Below, in pieces: positions 21,780 to 33,942 of a stretch of DNA of 64,000 nt (its first letter is position 1; every line of letters begins with the position of its first letter). The stretch is from Cryptomeria japonica (taxonomy: Eukaryota; Streptophyta; Pinopsida; Cupressales; Cupressaceae), in NCBI RefSeq assembly GCF_030272615.1, contig NC_081412.1, positions 105,530,296 through 105,594,295 on the forward strand. Direction: 5' to 3'. The position numbers and the translations under genes are program-made. The notes under the pieces were generated by a model. That model worked only from the letters and a program-made list of their open reading frames with translations, did no database searches and was not told the DNA's origin.

Positions 21780-22313
21780 AGATTTTGCATAGTTGTATGG
21801 GTAGTCATTTCAGGAGTGGTGTCGTGTTGCTAAGGCATGATATTATGGTTATTTTGTGAGGATAAATATGTAGATTCATAAACATATGCAAAATAAAAAA
21901 GCATAGACAAGGCATGGGAACCATTTGATAATGTGCCCTAGAGAATCATGGTCTTGTGGGATGCAAGAACTGCATGAGCTACAACAAAATGGGCTTGAGG
22001 AAAAGTTATAGAAACTCTCAGTAAGCAGGAACATGGCCTATAAACTACTTGGAAGAATACATCAAAGTAGTATGGTCTCAAGGAGTGTGCAATGACTACA
22101 TGATATGCCCAAATTAAATGTAGCCCTAAAAAGAGTTCAAAAACCTTCTAAACAAGTGCAATGGGCAAGTGTTTAACCAAGTTTCATGCTTTTTTATAGT
22201 AGTCACCAATCTATGTCAACTTGGAAGTTTTGGATGAGGGTACCGACAACCATCAAAACATAAATTGAGTGTGTGAAATGATCAATGCCTCAAAGAAATA
22301 TACCTCATGGAAT
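21780..22313 (+). pseudogene. Decayed pentatricopeptide-repeat (PPR) gene remnant
   Basis: Translated fragments in changing frames match the order of a plant PLS-type PPR protein. From 21900 the frame gives SIDKAWEPFDNVP, equivalent to the 'SIDKAxExFDxMP' element. At 22091-22140 pieces of 'TTMIxxYAQN' and 'EALKTF' can be read. Near 22150 is 'KQVQWASV', equivalent to 'KQMQxxGV'. At 22284-22310 the DNA atgcctcaaagaaat then tcatggaat reads as 'MPQRN..SWN'. Many stops and small indels break it. It ends where the LTR at 22314 begins. PPR proteins normally act in organelle RNA processing; this copy cannot encode one. The assignment rests on motif spacing by eye. Confidence 0.5.
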
Positions 22314-23853
22314 TGTTATTGTGAGGATCTAGTTATTACTAAGAGGGGGGGAAGAATCAGTAATAACAATAAATTGAAATCTTTTATCAATCTAAAAACA
22401 CTAGAACTCAAAAATAGTTCATAACTAGTACCGGTAATTACTCAACCACTCACTTAAAGCAGGTTTACCAAACTACTCATTCATGTGTTCATCAACATGT
22501 AAGCAATGTAATGAAATAAAATCCACACATAAACAAATCAATCACCATATGAAAACTGATATTTTTCACATGGAAATCCAAATGGGAAAAACCACGATGG
22601 GAATTGGTACCCACAAAATTCTTACTCTTTCAGAATGCGCCTTGTTAAAGGCCTAGCCTAGTTAGGAGCTTTACAATAATGCCCAGTTAAGAGCAGACCT
22701 TGTTAAGAGTCACTTAGTGAAGGGATTTTAACCTCAACCCTGTTAGGAGCTCTAACCTATTAGGAGTAACCATGCTAAAGGATTTAAACTCAAGTTAATG
22801 AGCCAGTTGGTGAAAGGATTTACAATATCAGGCATGTTAGGACCTACCTAGTTAAGGGATTTAAATGCTACTACAACTATTAGGGAATAATGAGTAAATT
22901 ACCTGATCAATGCACTCTCTACTTTCTAGTACATATCCATTATAGCTCATATATTCTTCACACATGCAGACATCTCAATCTGGTTTGACACACTCTCGTT
23001 TGATCACCGACACAAAATTTCTTCTCAAACTCGACCTAGATACACTTTTCAACTAGGTCAATTACATAATCCTAACCAAATTAAAAATACATTGAATTTA
23101 CATCATAGATCATATCAGATTATTACAAATTATTAAAGATCATCATACTGATCATTACAAAAAATTTCAAGACAATTATAGTCATTGAAAGATCATAACA
23201 CATCACCGCACATCGATCAGATAAACTGTCAAACCCTTAACACATTTTCCTAAGCACTTGCTATTACCCAATAAATTTGCTCCTTGATCATGCTCAAACA
23301 ACATCTTATCACTTCACATGGATTCTAACATTTCACCACTAACTTATCAACATGATAAGATTCATCGCCAAACCATAAAACATTATCGGTCAAAGATCTT
23401 GTCACCAGTTCTCGAACTCTACATTGAATATACAACAGTCAATTACAAACATGACTTCCAGTTCTCCAAACATGATGTTGTTTCAGTCATAGACTTATTA
23501 TAATGTCATAAGCATGCATTATAAACCGCAACACCTAACTCAACACGGATCTCTACTGCAACCATCTCCTTCTCAGTTCATGCTTACCGGTTCACTGTCA
23601 ACTTAGCGGTTTTGTTGTCCAACTCGATTCATTACCAGTTAGACTATACTTAGATAGCTTAGATGATATACCAAACATAACCAAACATGGTTTCCATCAA
23701 TGAAAACACAAATAACTGATCATAGAGCATCATATCATAATTATATCATCACCAACAGTCCACCATTATATCATCACCAATAGTCCATCAATCTATCATT
23801 ATATCAACAACATCCATTACCCGTACATCATCATCTTTATTAGTTATGCCAAT
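22314..23853 (-). mobile_element. Remnant H: copia LTR in minus orientation
   Basis: The plus strand starts TGTTATTGTGAGG right after the PPR remnant and contains, in reverse, the LTR module found in the copia LTRs here: short palindromes such as ccttgttaaagg near 22646 and the box ggaaaaaccacgatggg near 22583. No internal coding sequence is seen, so it is a solo or truncated LTR. The right end is uncertain; it may stop near 23813 and be followed by unrelated target sequence. Confidence 0.5.
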
Positions 23854-24298
23854 TGTTTGACACAATGGATCACTAAGAGGGGGATGAATTAGTGATCTAA
23901 GTAATTTTTACTTAATCAGAGCTATACCGGTTCAATATGAAATGCACAAGATGCAGACCAATTGCCAAAGCAGTGCACATAATGTGTGTAGGAGAAATAA
24001 ATAAAGGATTAATATATCACACACATGAAGATGCAACACATAACTCCAGATGTACAAGGAAAACCCAATGTGGGAAAAACCTCAGTGAGAATAGCTGCTA
24101 AAGATCTTCTGCTCCAATCCAGCCTCACAATCAAAAAGATCTGATAACAAATTTTAGGGCACCAACCCAAGGAGCACCAACCACAGATTTATGAGCACCA
24201 ACTTAAAGGAGCACCAACCCCTACACAATTTATAGGATACAACATAAAGGAGATACAACCACTATACTAAGCACCTACTTAGTGAAAATAATATGAAA
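23854..24298 (-). repeat. Element C 3' LTR, piece 1
   Basis: It starts tgtttgacacaatggatcac and aligns with 46425-46832 of the 5' LTR, apart from an extra stretch of repeated 'gagcaccaac' units near 24170-24220. It ends tatgaaa at the insertion of the inverted-repeat element. Confidence 0.8.
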
Positions 24299-25400
24299 GG
24301 GTCAGTGCAAGAAGATGAGTCCACTTTTTGGCCAAAAAGTGGAAGTGTTGTCCCCGATTTTCAAGTTTTGTCTCATTTGAGCTTAAATGTTGAAACACTT
24401 GGAAATTGAATCTTGGAAAAAGTCAGTAATATAATAGATAGCCCTTTGAGTCTACTTTCCAAATATGTAATTTATTTTAATACCCACATAATAAAAAATA
24501 ACTTTTTGAATGGAGTTCTAAAAACTATGTTTTAAAATGGTTGTTTTAGGACCATACCATGCATGTGTACGACCCACACTTTTTCAGACAATTAAAATTA
24601 TTTTCTCAAACCATTTTGGAAAATAATTTGTAACACACTGAAGATTGATGAGCATATTCTTTTGTATTTTTTTTAATATTTTTTTAAAATTAATTTTTAA
24701 TGTAATTATCTTTTTAAAAATTTGACGTGTACGGCCCACATAATTTGACATAAACTTTAACATTTTTTTAATTTTTTTTAAATCAAAAATAATTTTGTGT
24801 AGATTGATGACATAGAATTTTTTTTTCAAAATTCATTAAAATAAAAAAGTTATTAAATTAACAAAATTAGTTAATATTTCAAGTTTATGGACCCGATTTA
24901 GTATAAATTAAATGAAAAATAGCTAAAATAATCAATTTTAATTTTTTTTACATATTTAGAATCTAGATAGTATAATCTGAAATGGGTTTTAATTTCTTAT
25001 AAAAATTCTCTAATTAGAGGCACATAAACACTATTTCAGAAGTTCATATTTATGCTTTCGTTCATGGAGATTTGAATTTGCAAGTCCATGTCTTAGGTGT
25101 GGCTATCCCAAGCCTATCTCGGACCTAATCTTGAGGAAAGTGGTGGGTTGTGGAATCAAATTCCATAGAACGGGCCCCCATTTACGAAACGGGGGCCCGC
25201 TTTTTTAAAAACGGGGCCCCATTTCATTTACAAGCAAGCCCCCATTTGAGAACAAAATGGGGGCCCATTTAGTTTCGCCTCGGGCCCTCGTTACTTTTTA
25301 CCTTAGGGGCTTGAAGCAAAAACAGGCCCTTATTTCTAAGAGCACATTTTCCAATGCGTGGACTTCCGCCAATTTGTGACCCATTACCTTGCACTTACCC
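24299..25400. mobile_element. 1.1-kb non-autonomous DNA transposon with terminal inverted repeats
   Basis: The left end reads gggtcagtgcaagaag; the right end, reversed, reads gggtaagtgcaaggta. Similarity between the ends continues to about 26 bp. It sits inside the element C LTR. The sister LTR (near 46825-46840) has the uninterrupted site, tatgaaaactcag. The bases gaaa occur on both sides, so the target duplication is 3 or 4 bp. No transposase is encoded; the interior is AT-rich apart from repeated runs of 'gggggccc' at 25170-25290. A short duplication would fit a PIF/Harbinger- or CACTA-like origin, but the termini do not decide this. Confidence 0.7.
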
Positions 25401-26096
25401 GAAAAATCAGATATACAAATGAGATCCTTGTTGCAAATAATTTTTTGCAACCCTTCAAATCTCTGCACTACCGATTTCTATCTTACCAGTTTGTATCATC
25501 TCAACACACACTACAACTTAGCATTTATGTTGATTCTAACCCTGCCTAATTTTCTCTTCCTCTATTCTAGTGAATTCAAATCACACTTGGTCACTCTCTA
25601 TCACGTAATGTTTCTTTTTAGTTTGTCGCCTATGCATTCTATGCTCACTTTGCCCATTTGTTCCTTACACATGTTTACCCTACTTTTCCTTATTGGTAAA
25701 ATATTCAATCATAAACACTTCAAGTGTTTATCTCTTCAGCTCTCAGACAACAATTTTACTCACCTTCACCCCTCAAACTACCCACAGTCTGTCTTAGGTC
25801 TCCATATTAAAACTAAAGCTTTCTTGCCAAAAACCAATTCAAGCTTACGACCACTAGGGTTTCCTTCTATTGACCAAATCTGCATCCAATCTGATCTGAC
25901 CCTCCTTGGATCGCACACCTACTTTGGAGGAATAAGCCATCACATATTTTCTAACCGTCCAAAGTATGTTTGCCAAAAATAGAAAACCCGACCATGATTT
26001 CCGGCCTTGAAATCTATTGACTCATTTATGACCAAGTTGTTTCCTTCTCAAGGTCCTCTTGCAATTCGACTTCCTTGATTCGATTTAGGTGCCAAC
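25401..26096 (-). repeat. Element C 3' LTR, piece 2
   Basis: It resumes the LTR at aaatcagatatacaaatgag and matches 46833-47513 of the 5' LTR. It ends with the target duplication ccaac (26092-26096) of the gypsy insertion. The 197-codon open stretch inside it is not a gene; the same region in the sister LTR does not keep it open. Confidence 0.8.
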
Positions 26097-27217
26097 TGTA
26101 GATACTTAAAAATAATTATTTTAATTATTTTTAATTCCTCACATAATTAATTAATTAATTATGTTAATTAAAATTCTTCTCAATATTAATTAAATATAAT
26201 TAATATTGTCACTATAGCATATGATTGATTTATTTAATAAACCAATCCCTTTCTTTATTCTTCTAAAAAATCAAATCCTCACAAATCTTCCTCTTAGCTA
26301 ATTAATTTCAATTAATTAGTTAACCTACATGATTCCTACAAATCATCTTCTTAATTCATCATTAACCTAATAAATTCTTCTAGAAACTCCCTAAACTCAC
26401 TTAACGTTATTCTTCTAATTTTTTATTCCCTCCACTCATTCTCTCTCCTAGTCAAATTCTCCTACAAATATAAATCCCACCTAACATTTCCTCTAATTCC
26501 CCTCCTAATGAGTCATTAATGGCTAATCATCATGATTAGCCACAAAGTCAACTCTTTGTCCTTTCATCCAGCCACTAGCTTTAAATGCTCTTTTTCTAGA
26601 TGAATGTAAGATTTTTGAAATCTCACATTCCTTTAGGCATTTCCCTCTCCCAAGGAATTTCTAATTCCTTTTTATTTTTCTAATCCCCATAATATCCATT
26701 TCTGGAGAATTTTTAATTCCTCCAATGCATCTTGTAGAGTGTGGAGATACGAAATGCCTTTAAGGCATATTTCTTGGTCTCCACACCCTCTCTTGGACCT
26801 TGTGTGACCTCACAAGTAAATCTTAGCCCTTCATCTCGAATTCATCCTAGCCATCCGTTTTCCTCTCCTCTTCCTATAAAATAGGGTTCCATCCCTTCAT
26901 TCAAAACATCTTGATATCCAGTAAGCTTATGCTGCCCTTTTGAGTCCAGGAAATCATCTTGGCAACTTGATCATCTCATCCTTATCATTCATCCTTATCA
27001 TTTTTGCACAATATTGGAGAGTCATCCACATCCAGCAATCAAAGGAGCACATCAAGTGGAGCATTATCAAGGGGCGCGTTCATTTCATCAAGCTCAATCC
27101 GAAGGAGAAGGTAAAATAGCAAGGTGTAATAGTCTTTTAATGATATTTTAGCATTCTGTATGTTTATTTCATTATGTTTTGATCAATTTACCTTTCAAAT
27201 CTGTTTTCCCCTCTTCA
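26097..27217 (+). repeat. 5' LTR of the gypsy element
   Basis: It begins TGTAGATACTT and ends cccctcttca. It aligns without length change to 39208-40328. Confidence 0.93.
26875..26883 (+). promoter_or_regulatory. TATA box of the gypsy 5' LTR
   Basis: TATAAAATA in cctataaaataggg; the same sequence is at 39986-39994 in the 3' LTR. It is the likely core promoter, about 340 bp before the LTR end. Confidence 0.6.
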
Positions 27218-27220
27218 TTT

Positions 27221-27238
27221 TGGCACGTCTGGTGGGAC
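27221..27238 (+). other. Primer-binding site of the gypsy element
   Basis: tggcacgtctggtggga follows the LTR end by three bases. It starts with TGG as a complement of tRNA CCA ends must, but I could not assign the tRNA with confidence. Confidence 0.55.
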
Positions 27239-30002
27239 TCACGTCCCTGAGAACTAATGTTGTTGTGTTTTTAGGTTTTTGTGAGTTGTGAGACGCAGGT
27301 TCCAGAATAGTGCGACTACAGAAAAAATAAAATAAAAAATAAATATATATATATATATCTTTTTCCCAGGTTCCAGAATCACGGCTCTGCATTTCTGCTT
27401 GATAGCTCCTTATTTTGTTCTGTTTCTGTTTTTGTTGTAGCATGACAGCTCTGTTATCTGATTTATTATTTGATTTGTTGTCTGTTCTGTTTTAGTATAA
27501 TCTGTGTGAAAGTAGGAGATTATGCTCTTGTCTAAATAGACAATCAGAAATCCAGACCTTTCACTTTTCTATTATGTTTAGCACGATTGTATGCTTTGAC
27601 CATAGGAAAGTGTGAAAATAGGAGAGTATGCTCTTGTCTATCTAGACAATCAGAAATTCAGACCTTTGACACTTTTCTATCTGTGTAGTGCTACTATCTG
27701 CTCTGTTAATTTGTCTGAAAATTTTTAGGTGCTAATTGTAGTCTGCATTTAATTTATTTATTTCCTGTTATCTACTCTATTTAAATATAATCTGTCTGCC
27801 CACAGGAAAGTATGAAAGTAGGAGAGTGTGCTCGTTTATCTAGACAATCAGAAATCTAGACCTTTGACATTTTTTATTTTTATTATGTTTAGTGCGATTG
27901 TTTGTTTTGTTAAATCTAGGGTTTCTGTCTGCTCTATTAAATCTAGGGTTTCTGTTTTGTTAAATTTAGGGTTTCTGTTCTATTAAATTTAGGGTTTCTG
28001 TCCCGTTAAATCTAGGGTAAATTTTTTTTCATTTTTTCGCCATATCTTATTTATCTTGACTCCATTTTCCTCCAAATTTCACCAGATTCTCTGCATTGCC
28101 ATTTTCCATATTTTCTTCCTTGGAGGCCTTATCTCAAAAATCCACTTTTTGAAGCTCAAAATCCCATATTTCTCTATTTTTAGGGTTTTCCATAACTTCT
28201 TCCCTTTTCATCTAATCACTTCCAAATTTTTCCCATATTATCCATCTTCAACTTTTTCTTCTTTGTCCCTCTTGGACAAATTTTCCCATTCCTTCATCTC
28301 TCCTCCAAAATCCCCATTTTTCACTTACCTATCCCTTAAAAAGTGGTAAAAACCTAGTCAAACCCCATTTACCCATCAAAGCTTTCTTCAAATCCATATT
28401 TGTCATTAGTAAAAAAGTTTTTATTCATGTTTTTCTATTCATTTCCAAAAACTAAAAAAAAATTAATATTTTTGTCATTTTGTTGATTTTTGCAGGACGC
28501 TTGTTGACGACTATTTTTCCAAACTACTAATCAAGTTGTTTTGCAGGACGTTTTTTGAAGACTCCATTTTTCAAACTACTAATCAAGTGGTTTTGCAGGT
28601 TGCCTAACTGATTCAACCAAATATTGTGTATTTATTTAAATTAGGCACCTAGATATTAATTAAAATAGAATGAACCATTGTCTTATGTGTCTTTAAGAAA
28701 AGCGTAAAGGTAGGAAAGTATGCTCTCGTCTTACTAGACAATCAGAAATCCAGACCCTCCAACCTTTTCTTGTTTGATTGTGTGTTTACCTCTAGCGGGC
28801 CTGCCCTCCCAACTTTCTCTTTGAGAAGGTAAGAGGGGAATGACCCAAGTGAGTACACCTGGACCTGGGGTTCCCAACTCACTATAATAAATAGACCATT
28901 GACCAGGAAAGGGTTAATGGTTGGGGCTATATGAGAGTTCACTCTCACATTGGGTGCTCAGTAGGATCCTAGAGATCTCAATCATGCTGACGTGACTACT
29001 AAGTTCTTGGTTCTTCGTTGGGCTATAGGCCTCAATTGCACTTGCGCAACTTCGAAGGGTAGCTCCTAACGGGAAGACTTACTAAACACCTTGTTCATAG
29101 TGGCCAAAAACCCTCTAGTCATTGGTGCAGGAGGTCGGACCTCTGAAGCGGCCCATATTCTTATGGCCCTTAGTAGAGATACAAAGTTCGCCATGAGGAG
29201 TTTTCATGGGAATTGATGCTTGGCTGCCCCGAGAAGTGAGTGTCGTGTAGGGGAGCCAGTGGGGTAAAGCATCTAAGTGTTTGCTCTAGGTAAGCGTAGA
29301 TGGAAAACCAATTGGGATTCAATGACTATTGTCCTTGCCAGCCTTAAGAATGTTGTATATGAGCATGAGTGTCTTTGAGATAATATGCATTTAATCATTG
29401 TGTTTTCTTTGTTTGATACATACTTGCCAAGAGTAGACTAAAAACACATCACTATCCCCAAACACTTTGCAAAAATATTTGTCAAGACACAAACAAATTG
29501 TCCAAGTCATTACCCACACCAAGTCCAAAATTGCATCAAAACTCTGTCCGTCCCATTTTTCATAAGCCTAAGACAGAAGCTAAGAGTTTATCCTCTACGT
29601 CAACATTCAAGTTTGTCCTTTGAAACACCTAGTATCATCCAAATCAGGGTGGTCATATCCCTTCATACAACTTGCCATTTAAATAGATCCTTCATGTTCA
29701 TGCCAAAGACAACCTAGTCATCAAGTTTTCTTCTAAACCATCACTACCATACCTTCTTCATCAATCATCCTCAAATTTCTTAATTCCTTTCATCCTCAAA
29801 TTTCTTAAGTCCTTTCATCACAAATTTCTTAAGTTCTTTCATCCACAAATTTCTTAAGTCCTTTCATCACAAATTTCTTAAGTCCTTTCATCCTCAAATT
29901 TCTTAAGTCCTTTCATCACAAGTTTCTAAAATCCTTCCATCACAAATTTTCTAAGTCATTTCATCACATTTTTCCTAAGTCTTTTCATCACAAATATTGT
30001 GT
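27239..30002 (+). other. Long untranslated leader of the gypsy element
   Basis: No gene is supported. It contains an AT dinucleotide run (27342-27358), four copies of a roughly 60-bp repeat, several copies of 'ctagggtttctgtt' at 27915-28015, and a near-duplicate block ending ttttgcagg at 28545-28600. The segment 29081-29290 is shared with element A. A run of 'cacaaatttcttaagtcctttcat' type units fills 29770-29990. Confidence 0.6.
27503..28760 (+). repeat. Four dispersed copies of a 60-bp leader repeat
   Basis: Copies lie at about 27503-27565, 27604-27668, 27803-27868 and 28696-28760. Each has aggagagtatgctc (or close), then tagacaatcagaaat, then cagacc. The spacing between copies varies while the units stay similar, so the units may be under constraint or spread by conversion. 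Confidence 0.7.
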
Positions 30003-32196
30003 ATGGTCTCAACTCGATCCCAAAAGAAAAAGATGGCTAATCAACAATATGGCATGCCAGACATTGGTGTCCTATATGAAGATCCCACGCAAGCTCATAC
30101 ACAAAGTGGGCAACCAAGTGATCAAGATCAAAGCCAAAATCTTGACATGGTTAACCAAGATGAACTTTGTCTGGAAGTGCAAACTTTCCTAGCGGATTCT
30201 TATAACCAAGAGATGATAGAAAAGTTTATTAGACACAATCCTACTGCACTTCTGAAAACTCTTCTTGAACATGGAGCTCAACTTCCACCTAAATTTAATA
30301 GATCCACTCTCGTCCAACAACCACAAGGAGACCTCGCACCCACACAAAGTGCTGCACCTACTATTCAAACTCAATCAATTGCAGCCCCATCAATCATCCA
30401 AGCCCAATCAGTGCCACCCGCGACACCTCCCACCATGGTCTCCATCCCGCCTTCTTCCTCCTTACCATCCATACCACTATCAAATCCAATCTCATCCATT
30501 CTCCAACAAACTTCTATACCACCTCCTTCTATTCAACCACATATTTCTATTCCACAAACTTCCCTTTCTCCCAACAATGTCGCAAATTTTATCCAGACCG
30601 CATTCAATGCCATCACAACAATTGGCAGACCACAACCAACTATCACACGAACCCCAGCAACATCGGTCATCACATCCCACGCTCCCACCTCCTCATCTTA
30701 TCAATATATTGGTGGTGGTGCACCTTCTTTAGTTCATCCAATTCTTGGGGCAGATACAATTCATCAATATCAAAGTCCACAACAAGACCTTATCAAGGAA
30801 ATTCAAGACATGAAGAATATCATCAAAAACATGAAAGAAAAGACTAATAAAAGGAAAGCTTACTCAATCAAAGAGTTTTTCCCTTGTCCTTATGACCCAT
30901 CTATATCAGTTGCACCATATCCCCCGGGATTTGAGATCCCTAAATTCACCAAGTATGAAGGCAAAGGAGACCCCCACGACCATGTCTGAGAATTCCACAT
31001 CTTATGCCAAGAAGTCTCCTATAGTGACCTTTATCTTCGCAGACTCTTTCCCAAGAGTCTCACAGGAGACGCCCTGGCATGGTTTTCATTTTACCATGAG
31101 GTTCCATTGTCTCTTTTCCAGACTTGGCAGAAAAATTTGTGGCCCACTATGCATACAACATGGGTAATGATGTTTCTATGATGGACCTATGGACCTATGT
31201 AATACAAAACAAAGGCCTGGAGAAACCTTTGCCAATTTCCTACAAAGATGGTGACATCTTATCAAAAAATTCTAGTGGGACATGCCAGAACAACATCAAA
31301 TTGAACTATTTCAAAAGAACTTGGTGCCTGAACTTTCAAGACCTTTAATATCTCAATGTATCAAATCCTTCCAAAAATTGACCGATAAGGGCCTCACCCT
31401 CGAACGTGTCTTGTTGGAGGAAGGAACCTTGAAACATTACTAGAAGTCATCACAAAGTTCTTCCTCTTATCATAACGACAAGCCAAAATTCTGGGCTAAA
31501 AATAAAAACGTGGTCAATGATGGTGTAACTGATGCAAAGCGGGTCCAAACCATGGCCGCTCCCCCAAAATCCATCACCAATATTCATCAATTCAATAATC
31601 AAAACAATTCAAATCAATCTCAAAAACCTCACAACAATGTCTCAATCCAAGGACGACCACCCCAATCGAATAACAGGATTCCAAGAGATTTCACTCCTCT
31701 TGTTGAACCTATTGAAGTGGTGTTTCAAAAACTTGTCCAAGCAGGTATAGTGGTTTTTCCAATCACTCGCCCGTTTGATTCCAATCAACCTAAACCAAGA
31801 TGGTATAATGAAAATAAGTATTGTGAATACCATCATATCAAGGGACATGATACACAAAAGTGTATGAAACTGAAGATCTACATACAAGATCTCATTGATA
31901 GAGGTGAGATTGAGGTAGCAAATGCAAAACCTGGTAATAACAATGACAAACTCAAAATGTCCCAGGAACCCTTCCCAAAGCATGATAAAGGAAAAGGCTC
32001 ATCATCTAATGCAATGGGTTATGACTACGCTAATCACATAACCGGTTTTGATTTTTTAGTAAGTCGCATTGAACTTGCAGACAATTATGTTAATGTCATA
32101 ACCATCCAAGGAGTTAATCCTCCTTCTTCCCAAAGTAGACCAAATCCAGCTAGAATAGTCATTCAAGGTGCCACGCCTTCCACCTCCCATTTCTAG
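30003..32196 (+). pseudogene. gag of the gypsy element, with stops and frameshifts
   Basis: It starts at the ATG at 30003 (MVSTRSQKKK). The N-terminal 220 residues are Gln/Pro/Ser-rich. From about residue 295 the typical Tat capsid start appears: PPGFEIPKFTKYEGKGDPHDH, followed after a TGA at 30987 by a segment with SLTGDALAWF. A frameshift near 31120 and another before 31510 split the rest. The C-terminal part (31510-32196) has one zinc-knuckle-like segment, CEYHHIKGHDTQKC, followed by the LKxxIQDLIDRGEI motif usual in this lineage. The expected Arg codon at 30987 reads TGA, fitting CGA decay. Confidence 0.85.
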
Positions 32197-32469
32197 AATG
32201 ACTGCAATGCAACTACACACTGAGGAAGAGTCACCATCCAAGGAGTTCCTCCCCCACCAAACCCCCCACCCATGTCTTCCACCCACTGATATGACCTCCT
32301 TGATCAACTTGGGAAGACACCCGCGCAGATCTCCATTTTGGAACTTCTCAAGACTTCTCCGGTCCATAAAGAAATTTTGGAACAAGCCCTTCTCCAATCA
32401 CGCATTCCTGATAACATCAATGCCACCAAATTTCAAACCCTCATTGGAAACCTTCTTGCCCAGTAGCAC

Positions 32470-32871
32470 ATTGTATTTAACTCCAAAGATGCTCCCGTAG
32501 ATGAGGACCATAACAAACCTTTGCACATCGAAGCTCTCATCCACAAGCACAAGGTCAAACGTATCCTGATAGGTGGCGGATCCGGGCTTAATCTGTGTAC
32601 ATACAAATTGATAAAACAATTGGGACTTTCTGAGGATCTGATAGACACATGAGGAAGGATCATAATAAAGGCATATGATGATGCAGAAATAATTTCAAAA
32701 GGCGTGATCACCTTACCTCTTCAAGTGGGCCCCATTACAATTGAAACCCCTTGCCAAGTACTAGAACTTGATCTCCCCTACAACATTCTCCTCAAGAGGC
32801 CATGGATTCATTCCTTGTAGGCCGTACCCTCCACCTATCACCAATGCATCAAATTCCCCTATAATGGAAGA
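32470..32871 (+). pseudogene. Protease domain of the gypsy element, catalytic Asp lost
   Basis: The segment ILIGGGSGLNLCTYKLIKQL matches the Tat protease pattern VLVDGGSxLNxC, but the Asp codon is ggt (Gly) at 32572-32574. Downstream are the flap-like and C-terminal signatures LDLPYNILLKRPWIHS and STYHQCIKFP. In-frame stops lie at about 32650 (TGA) and 32818 (TAG). This protease could not cut. Confidence 0.8.
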
Positions 32872-33930
32872 GTGATCACTATCAAAGGTGATCCCCAAAC
32901 TTTTCAATATTGCAAACTATTAGAGGGGAAGCATCCATATCATTGCCCACTAAATAGACCTTTGCCAATGCCTCCATCTGACACATCAAATGTTGCCTCC
33001 ACATCATCCGAACCAAATAATCAAATCAAGATCTTGGACAATGGCTGTGGAGAATACAAATTGGAGGACGTCTTATTAATAGGCAACCTCCCTCTCTCTC
33101 CTAAGTCATTTGGAAAACCAAAAGAGCTAAAAAAGGACCCAAAACTAGTCATGCAATGCCAAAACACCACCTTCCAGCAATGGGGCCCACTTGATAATGA
33201 GAACCTCAAAGCAGATATCTCTTCATGGCTGTACCGAGAAGAGGATGATGATCTAACAAGAATATCCAAAGAAATGTACCCAAAAGCATTTGCCATAGTT
33301 GAAAAAATGGGTTACAAAGGACACTGTCTAGGACTAGAGGAGAAAGGAAGAAAAACACCCATAAATCCTATCTCCTATAGATACAACAGAGGCTTGGGGT
33401 ACACCTCGATGCCTAAGATTACTATCGTCAGTGCCCCTTCTAGTCATTCTTTGGATATTGAAAGCGCTGACGAAGAGGAATTCCACGAAATGCCTTATGA
33501 ATATGAGAAAGATACCTTCTTTGATGCTTACATCAATACCACCACCCCCGTAACGCCTCCCACTTCACATGAGCTACATCTTGTCCATCCTAAACTCATT
33601 GACTAGGGCCAACGAGACAAACCCACTTTAGATATCTGTGTCGATGATAATGCTCTCATTGCTCTCCTAACAATGCAAAATATGGAAGATTGTAATAGAA
33701 TTGAGGGTATTCAACTACACAAAAAGGGATACTTTGGTAGTCAAGTCAATGCCCTTATCCACAAAAAAGATAATAAAAGAAAAAGATATGATTTCCTAGG
33801 TGAAAACCTCCCTGAGGCACCTTTGGATGAACAAGAAATAAAAACAAAGGGCGTATCTGAAAGTGAAAACCTAGAAAAGGCACTTGATGATGAGGGATTT
33901 GACCTCCCTACCATTGGTTACCTTCCATAG
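32872..33930 (+). pseudogene. Protease-RT linker with G-patch-like motif
   Basis: An open stretch of 244 codons (32872-33606), then after a TAG a further one of 85 codons. Near 33290-33400 is VEKMGYKGHCLGLEEKG, then NRGLGYTSM, a glycine pattern like the G-patch seen between protease and RT in Tat elements and some retroviruses. The rest is acidic and not conserved enough to name. Confidence 0.6.
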
Positions 33931-33942
33931 GACAAATCAAAT

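Noticed and set aside
24584-24829. Lys/Ile-rich 81-codon minus-strand ORF
   Set aside because: AT-rich interior of the inverted-repeat element; composition alone explains it and no transposase motif is present.
25389-25982. 197-codon ORF with hydrophobic segments
   Set aside because: It lies within the element C LTR, and the homologous part of the sister LTR (46850-47430) does not keep it open.
27342-27358. AT dinucleotide run as a possible regulatory element
   Set aside because: A simple microsatellite in the gypsy leader; nothing else supports a function.
28056-28349. 97-codon Phe/Ser-rich ORF in the gypsy leader
   Set aside because: Low-complexity T/C-rich leader sequence; no domain, no conservation with the element A leader.
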